Positions 59,082-64,000 of a stretch of 64,000 bases of DNA are shown piece by piece. Below the pieces are notes generated by a model, which was not told the DNA's origin, searched no databases, and saw only the letters and a list, made by a program, of their open reading frames with translations. A program made the translations under genes and the position numbers. Origin of the DNA: Pectobacterium parmentieri (GTDB taxonomy: Bacteria > Pseudomonadota > Gammaproteobacteria > Enterobacterales > Enterobacteriaceae). The first letter of the stretch is position 1. Each line of letters begins with the position of its first letter. The stretch lies in the NCBI RefSeq assembly GCF_001742145.1, contig NZ_CP015749.1:1178001-1242000 (forward strand), written 5' to 3'.

Positions 59082-61091
59082 ATGTCGAAAATATATTATG
59101 GTGTTGCCTATTACGATGAGTATATGCCGGAAGATCGTCTGGAAAAAGATATTTCACTCATGCTGGAAACGGGGATCAATGTTGTACGCATTGCTGAATC
59201 GACATGGAGCACGTTAGAACCTACAGAAGATGAGTATAATTTTTATCATATCGATCGCGTTCTGGATGCGATGCATCGTGCAGGGATCGCTGTCATCATC
59301 GGCACGCCAACCTATGCGATTCCGTCGTGGCTTGCTCTCAAGCACCCTGAGGTCATGGTCACGACCGTTGAAGGACAGCAAAAATACGGGCCTCGGCAAA
59401 TCATGGATATTGTTAGCCCTGTGTTTCGTCGTTATGCAGAGAATATCATCCGCGCGTTGCTGGAGCATGTGCAGCATCATCCTGCAATCATCGGATACCA
59501 ATTGGATAATGAAACCAAGCATTACGACAATATTGGGCGCTATATGCAGGAAGGCTTTGTCCAGAATTTACGCGAAAAATACGCCAACCTCGATCAATTG
59601 AATCAAGATTTTGGCCTCGATTACTGGAGTAATCGTATTGACCGTTGGGAAGATTTTCCGCCCGTAGAGAACACGATTAATGCCAGCCTCGCCTGTGCTT
59701 TCAGCCGCTATCAGCGACAGCAAGTCACGGATTATCTGGCGTGGCAGGCGAGTATTGTGCGGGAATATGTGCAATCACATCATTTCGTTACACACAACTT
59801 CGATTTTGAATGGCGCGGTTACTCATTTGGCGTACAGCCTCGCGTTGATCATTTTACGGCAGCGAAATGTCTGAGCGTAGCGGGTGTCGATATTTATCAC
59901 CCGAGTCAGTCACACCTGACTGGGAGAGAGATCTCTTTTGGTGGTGACGTTACACGGAGCCTGAAACACGGGCGGAACTATTTTGTTCTCGAAACGCAAG
60001 CGCAGGGTTTTCCTCAGTGGACACCCTATCCGGGCCAATTAAGGCTGCAAGCATTTAGCCACATAGCATCGGGTGCAGCGATGGTATCGTACTGGCATTG
60101 GCATTCTATCCATAATTCGTTTGAAACTTACTGGAAAGGGCTGCTGAGCCATGATTTCTCTCGTAATCCAACCTGGCAAGAAGCAACAACGATTGGGGCT
60201 GATTTTGCCCGGCTTTCTTCATCGCTCGACTCATTGCGGGCAGATCATGATGTTGCATTGTTGGTCAGTAATGAAGCGATGGATGCACTGAATCAGTTTA
60301 AACCCGGAGACGCGAAAACTAACGTTTATAACGACATTGTACGTCGGTTTTATGATGCGCTTTACGATCACAATATTGCACTCGACATTATTAACGACGT
60401 GGACGAAAGCACGGCGCGATATAAGGTTGTCATTATTCCTGCGCTCTATGCTGCTGATGATGGGCTTCTGGAGCGGATTAATCGTTATATTGAGTTGGGT
60501 GGTCGTGCGCTGATTGGATTTAAATCGGGGTTCAGTGACGAAAATGTGAAAGTACGACACGGTGCTCAACCTGGGTTGCTAAGCCATGTATGTGGCGTGA
60601 GCTATAGCCAATTCACGTTGCCAGAAGAAGTCACGGTTACCGCGAGCGTGCCTGATATTGATTGTAGCCGTGATAATCGGGCAGAGTTATGGATGGAACT
60701 ACTGACGCCTTTACCCGAAACACGCGCCTTGCTGCGTTACCAGCATCCGGCCTGGCGTGATTACGTTGCCGCAACCGAGGCGAATTATGGCGATGGGTTG
60801 GCAATGTATGTGGGGTTTCTGCCGCAACCTTTCCTTATTTGCCAGTTATTTGATCATCTGACGCGAGGCATATCGCTTCGTTCGTGCACATCACGCTATG
60901 CATTTCCGCTTATTGTAAAACGAATGAAAAACTCTCATGGCAAGTCAATTTCTTTTGTATTTAACTACTCAGAGAAACCCCAATCTTATCATTGTGAAAT
61001 GGGTGGTTACGCTTTATTAACTGACACCGAGGTTGTAGAAGGCTCATCGTTGCTGCTCAACGCCTGGGATTTTATTATTATCGAAAGCTAA
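59082..61091 (+). CDS. Beta-galactosidase, GH42
   Basis: 669 residues from ATG 59082 with GGGGGCGG ahead. GH42 TIM barrel: N-terminal YYGVAYYDEYMPEDRLEKD, catalytic acid/base Glu144 (YQLDNET), nucleophile Glu304 (FVLETQAQG), then a trimerisation-type domain. No signal peptide, so it acts in the cytoplasm on the sugar brought in by the LacY-like permease. Possible source: galactan side chains of plant pectin. Confidence 0.93.
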   Translation: MSKIYYGVAYYDEYMPEDRLEKDISLMLETGINVVRIAESTWSTLEPTEDEYNFYHIDRVLDAMHRAGIAVIIGTPTYAIPSWLALKHPEVMVTTVEGQQKYGPRQIMDIVSPVFRRYAENIIRALLEHVQHHPAIIGYQLDNETKHYDNIGRYMQEGFVQNLREKYANLDQLNQDFGLDYWSNRIDRWEDFPPVENTINASLACAFSRYQRQQVTDYLAWQASIVREYVQSHHFVTHNFDFEWRGYSFGVQPRVDHFTAAKCLSVAGVDIYHPSQSHLTGREISFGGDVTRSLKHGRNYFVLETQAQGFPQWTPYPGQLRLQAFSHIASGAAMVSYWHWHSIHNSFETYWKGLLSHDFSRNPTWQEATTIGADFARLSSSLDSLRADHDVALLVSNEAMDALNQFKPGDAKTNVYNDIVRRFYDALYDHNIALDIINDVDESTARYKVVIIPALYAADDGLLERINRYIELGGRALIGFKSGFSDENVKVRHGAQPGLLSHVCGVSYSQFTLPEEVTVTASVPDIDCSRDNRAELWMELLTPLPETRALLRYQHPAWRDYVAATEANYGDGLAMYVGFLPQPFLICQLFDHLTRGISLRSCTSRYAFPLIVKRMKNSHGKSISFVFNYSEKPQSYHCEMGGYALLTDTEVVEGSSLLLNAWDFIIIES

Positions 61092-61123
61092 GCCTATGCC
61101 AGCGGCCATATCGAGAGGTTAAT

Positions 61124-62008
61124 ATGGAACTCAATATCAGTGAATTATTGAATTTTTCCCCGTTGATGAAAACCTTTACCTTTAATGCCTGGATGGTCGC
61201 TGGTTTTACTCCGATATCTCGTGGTTCGGTACTGGATTATTATATTAATCGGCCACAGGGAATGAAGGGATATATTATTAACCTGACACTGCGCGGACAG
61301 GGATGTGCCAAAGTAGGGGAAGGATCGTTATTGTCCAAGGAGAATGAATTATTGCTTTTTCCGCCGGACGTTCCACACCATTATGGTCGTGATAAGCACA
61401 GCGACCACTGGGATCATGTCTGGATTTACTTTATTCCCCGCCCTTACTGGAATGACTGGTTAAAATGGGATGACAAAACGCAGGGCATTGGGAAAACAAC
61501 CATCCATTCCCCTACAACGAGCCAGCATATACAAGCGCTTTTCTATGAGGCGATCCGCCATAACGCCGATTCAACGCCGCTGTCAGAAGCGTTAGCGATG
61601 AATGCACTGGAGCGGTTGATCCTCGCCTGTTTTCAGCTACAGCCTATTAGTAGCCGGTATGCGCACGATCCAAGGATAAATACGGTGTGCACCTATTTAA
61701 ATGAACATATTACTGAAGAGCTGAAAATTGAAGCGCTGGCCGGGATGGTGTTTCTTTCTCCTTCGCGGCTCGCGCATCTGTTCAAAATTGAATTGGGGCA
61801 AACTATTTATGCCTGGCGTGAAGTTCAGCGCATCAATTGTGCCAAGCTCCTGATTCAGTCGACGCCACTGCCCATATTTAAAGTCGCACAGTCAGTGGGG
61901 TACAGCGATCCGGTCTATTTCACACGCTTATTTCGCAAGCATAATGGAATTCCACCGGCGGAATATAAAAAGCGCTATGAAAGAATGGGAAGTTTACATG
62001 AACCCTGA
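61124..62008 (+). CDS. AraC-family transcriptional regulator of the galactoside module
   Basis: 294 residues. An N-terminal cupin-like sugar-sensing domain (LLLFPPDVPHHYGRDKHSDHWDHVW) and two C-terminal helix-turn-helix motifs (LKIEALAGMVFLSPSRLAHLF; FKVAQSVGYSDPVYFTRLF). Same strand, 32 bases after the galactosidase, so co-transcribed and probably its activator. Confidence 0.92.
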   Translation: MELNISELLNFSPLMKTFTFNAWMVAGFTPISRGSVLDYYINRPQGMKGYIINLTLRGQGCAKVGEGSLLSKENELLLFPPDVPHHYGRDKHSDHWDHVWIYFIPRPYWNDWLKWDDKTQGIGKTTIHSPTTSQHIQALFYEAIRHNADSTPLSEALAMNALERLILACFQLQPISSRYAHDPRINTVCTYLNEHITEELKIEALAGMVFLSPSRLAHLFKIELGQTIYAWREVQRINCAKLLIQSTPLPIFKVAQSVGYSDPVYFTRLFRKHNGIPPAEYKKRYERMGSLHEP

Positions 62009-62089
62009 AGTCGTTGGGCGTATCTCATTACCTCTGCGGGGTTTATCAAGAGCGATAAAAACCACCGTATACCGTTCGCTTATCCTGGG

Positions 62090-62119
62090 CAAAAAAATCC
62101 CTCCATATTGGAGGGATTG
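62090..62119 (-). terminator. Intrinsic terminator of cstA
   Basis: AATCCCTCC-ATATT-GGAGGGATT with seven A on the left, a T-tract on the minus strand. Confidence 0.85.
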
Positions 62120-62140
62120 AAGAAGATGCGCCAACGGTGT

Positions 62141-64000
62141 TTAAGGTTGCGCGCTGTCTCGCAAGACAATCGGCGTTTCTTTTGCCGTTGGTACGTTGCT
62201 GTTGAGAGCGCGGCGAATGACGAAGAACGCGGAAACTAGCATCGTCACAGCCACCAGCATGAAGAACCCGCACAACGCGGCGTTGATCTGATTACTGAAA
62301 ACGATAGTTTCCATGTCTTTAATCGATTTGGCTGGCGCGATCAGCGTGTTTTGTTCAATACCTGCCGCGAAGCGCTTCGCTTGGGCCAGAAAACCGATGC
62401 TCGGTTTTTCATGGAAGATTTTTTGCCAGCCCGCCGTCATCGACGTAATAAACAGCCAGACGGTAGGGACGATCGTCACCCATGCATAGCGCTGTTTCTT
62501 CATCTTAAACAACACCACGGTGCCGAGAATCAGCGCCATCGATGCCAGCATCTGGTTACCAATACCGAACAGGGGCCAGAGTGTGTTGATACCGCCCAGC
62601 GGGTCAATTACGCCCTGATACACAAAGAACCCCCAACCGGAAACGGCAACGGTCGTACCGGCCAGATTCCCCAGCCAGGAATGGCTGTTCGCTAATCTCG
62701 GAATCGCAATACCGACCAGATCCTGCACCATGAAGCGACAGGCACGCGTCCCGGCATCAACGGCGGTTAGAATGAATAGCGCTTCAAACAGAATCGCAAA
62801 GTGATACCAGAAGGCCATCATCGCCCGGCTGTTAAAAATTTCCGTGATGATATAGGCCATACCCACCGCAAAGGTTGGTGCGCCACCGGCACGGGAAAGA
62901 ATAGAGGCTTCGCCGACATCATTGGCAATCGCACTCAATTCCTGCGGGGTAATCACAAATCCCCAACTGTTAATGGCCAGCGAGGCGCTCTCAACCGTGG
63001 TGCCGATTAAGGCGGCGGGTGAGTTCATGGCAAAGTAGATACCCGGTTCAATAACCGAGGCACAGATCAGCGCCATGATAGCGACAAAGGATTCCATCAG
63101 CATCGCACCGTAGCCGATGAAGCGGATATGGCTTTCTCGTTCAACCAGCTTCGGCGTGGTGCCGCTGGAAACCAGGGCATGGAAGCCGGAAATCGCGCCA
63201 CAGGCGATGGTAATAAACAAGAAGGGGAACAAGGAACCAGAGAAAACGGGGCCAGTACCGTCAATAAAACGAGTGACGGCGGGCATTTTCATTTCTGGCA
63301 TTGCGAACACGATACCAACGGCTAGACCGATAATCACCCCAATTTTAAGAAATGTAGAGAGGTAATCACGCGGTGCCAGCAGCAGCCAGACCGGTAGAAC
63401 TGACGCCACGAAGCCGTAGATAACTAGTACCCAAGTGAGCGATGTGCCTTTCAGCGTGAAGAACGGCCCCCAGTAGGGGTGTGCGGCGATGTTGCCGCCG
63501 TAAACAATCGCCAGCATCATCAGCACAAAGCCAATGATGGAGACTTCAGCGATTTTACCCGGACGTAAAAAGCGCATGTAAACGCCCATAAAGAGCGCGA
63601 TGGGGATGGTGGCGGCAATGGTAAACAATCCCCACGGGCTTTCTGCCAGCGCTTTTACAACGACCAGCGCCAGCGCCGAAAGAATGATGATCATGACGCC
63701 CAGCGCGCCGAGCATGGTGATGATACCCGCGAACGTGCCCAGCTCCTGTTTTGCCATTTCACCCAGCGAACGGCCGTCCCGGCGGGTGGAGATAAACAGC
63801 ACCAGAAAGTCCTGTACGGCACCGGCGAGCATCACGCCAACCAAAATCCAGATTGTGCCGGGGAGGAATCCCATCTGTGCAGCGAGAATTGGCCCAACCA
63901 GCGGGCCAGCCCCGGCGATGGCGGCGAAGTGGTGGCCGAACAGAACCCATTTATTGGTGGGAACGTAATCCAGACCGTCGTTATGACGTTCCGCCGGTGT
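62141..64000 (-). CDS. cstA: Carbon starvation protein A, pyruvate/peptide transporter (N-terminus beyond window)
   Basis: The frame stays open to base 64000 (TPAERHNDGLDYVPTNKWVL...), so 619 residues are visible and roughly 80 N-terminal ones are missing compared with E. coli CstA (701). Many membrane segments; FGHHFAAIAGAGPLVGP, QDFLVLFISTRRDGRSLGE and FPFLFITIACGAISGFHALVSSGT are diagnostic. It is an inner-membrane transporter for peptides and pyruvate, induced on carbon starvation by cAMP-CRP in E. coli. BtsT is a close paralogue and cannot be fully excluded. Confidence 0.93.
   Translation of the reverse strand, partial: TPAERHNDGLDYVPTNKWVLFGHHFAAIAGAGPLVGPILAAQMGFLPGTIWILVGVMLAGAVQDFLVLFISTRRDGRSLGEMAKQELGTFAGIITMLGALGVMIIILSALALVVVKALAESPWGLFTIAATIPIALFMGVYMRFLRPGKIAEVSIIGFVLMMLAIVYGGNIAAHPYWGPFFTLKGTSLTWVLVIYGFVASVLPVWLLLAPRDYLSTFLKIGVIIGLAVGIVFAMPEMKMPAVTRFIDGTGPVFSGSLFPFLFITIACGAISGFHALVSSGTTPKLVERESHIRFIGYGAMLMESFVAIMALICASVIEPGIYFAMNSPAALIGTTVESASLAINSWGFVITPQELSAIANDVGEASILSRAGGAPTFAVGMAYIITEIFNSRAMMAFWYHFAILFEALFILTAVDAGTRACRFMVQDLVGIAIPRLANSHSWLGNLAGTTVAVSGWGFFVYQGVIDPLGGINTLWPLFGIGNQMLASMALILGTVVLFKMKKQRYAWVTIVPTVWLFITSMTAGWQKIFHEKPSIGFLAQAKRFAAGIEQNTLIAPAKSIKDMETIVFSNQINAALCGFFMLVAVTMLVSAFFVIRRALNSNVPTAKETPIVLRDSAQP

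Overview
The window looks like chromosomal DNA of a soft-rot enterobacterium, most likely Pectobacterium. The gene order purR–ynhF–mepH–grxD–rnt–gloA–ydhL–slyA–slyB–anmK–mliC–pdxH–tyrS–pdxY–gstA and the blocks acnA–ribA–pgpB and lapA–lapB–pyrF–yciH–osmB follow Escherichia coli. The plant-associated sugar functions (aryl-beta-glucosides, apiose, galactosides, arabinose) and a Hor/SlyA-type regulator point to a plant-colonising relative. This assignment rests on recognition of protein sequences and synteny, not on a database search.

Layout. 1-5006: end of a guanidine/urea carboxylase operon (two DUF1989 proteins and a 1201-residue biotin-dependent carboxylase). No allophanate hydrolase follows it. 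5110-9617: a bglGFB/arbGFB-type aryl-beta-glucoside operon with a clear antiterminator (RAT)/terminator switch in the leader. 9669-12531: an AEC-family transporter, a LysR regulator, a 4-oxalocrotonate-tautomerase-like protein and an Asp/Glu-racemase-superfamily enzyme with Gly in place of the first catalytic residue. 12585-17030: lactate oxidation (lutCBA) and lactate permease. 17315-22765: tRNA-Val(GAC), a composite palindromic repeat, mdtK, ribE, cfa, purR. 23097-33748: the long conserved housekeeping block ynhF to gstA. 33749-35903: a gene-poor stretch with two possible short ORFs, then a dicarboxylate/amino-acid symporter. 36166-43132: a dispersed repeat, acnA, a small lipoprotein and an OppA-like binding protein placed between acnA and ribA, then pgpB.

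43331-53244 is a ten-kilobase insertion between pgpB and lapA, which are adjacent in E. coli. It encodes a ribose-type ABC importer with a DUF2291 lipoprotein, a two-subunit transketolase, an FGGY kinase, a xylose-isomerase-like protein and a SorC-family regulator. Together these match the published transketolase route for D-apiose, a branched pentose of plant cell walls: import, isomerisation to apulose, phosphorylation, then ketol transfer. Both transcription units carry the same tandem inverted repeat (TTGAAT-N4-ATTCAA, two copies 18 bp apart) 13-15 bases before the first start codon. This is a candidate operator not tied here to any known binding data.

53497-64000: lapAB, pyrF, yciH, osmB, a lone araD, a galactoside module (LacY-type permease, GH42 beta-galactosidase, AraC regulator), and cstA running off the end of the window.

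I see no phage, insertion sequence, CRISPR array, rRNA or plasmid feature. The items most worth a second look are the apiose-island operators, the racemase-like protein whose residue pattern resembles arylmalonate decarboxylase, the composite repeat at 17532-17870, and several short ORFs with good ribosome binding sites.
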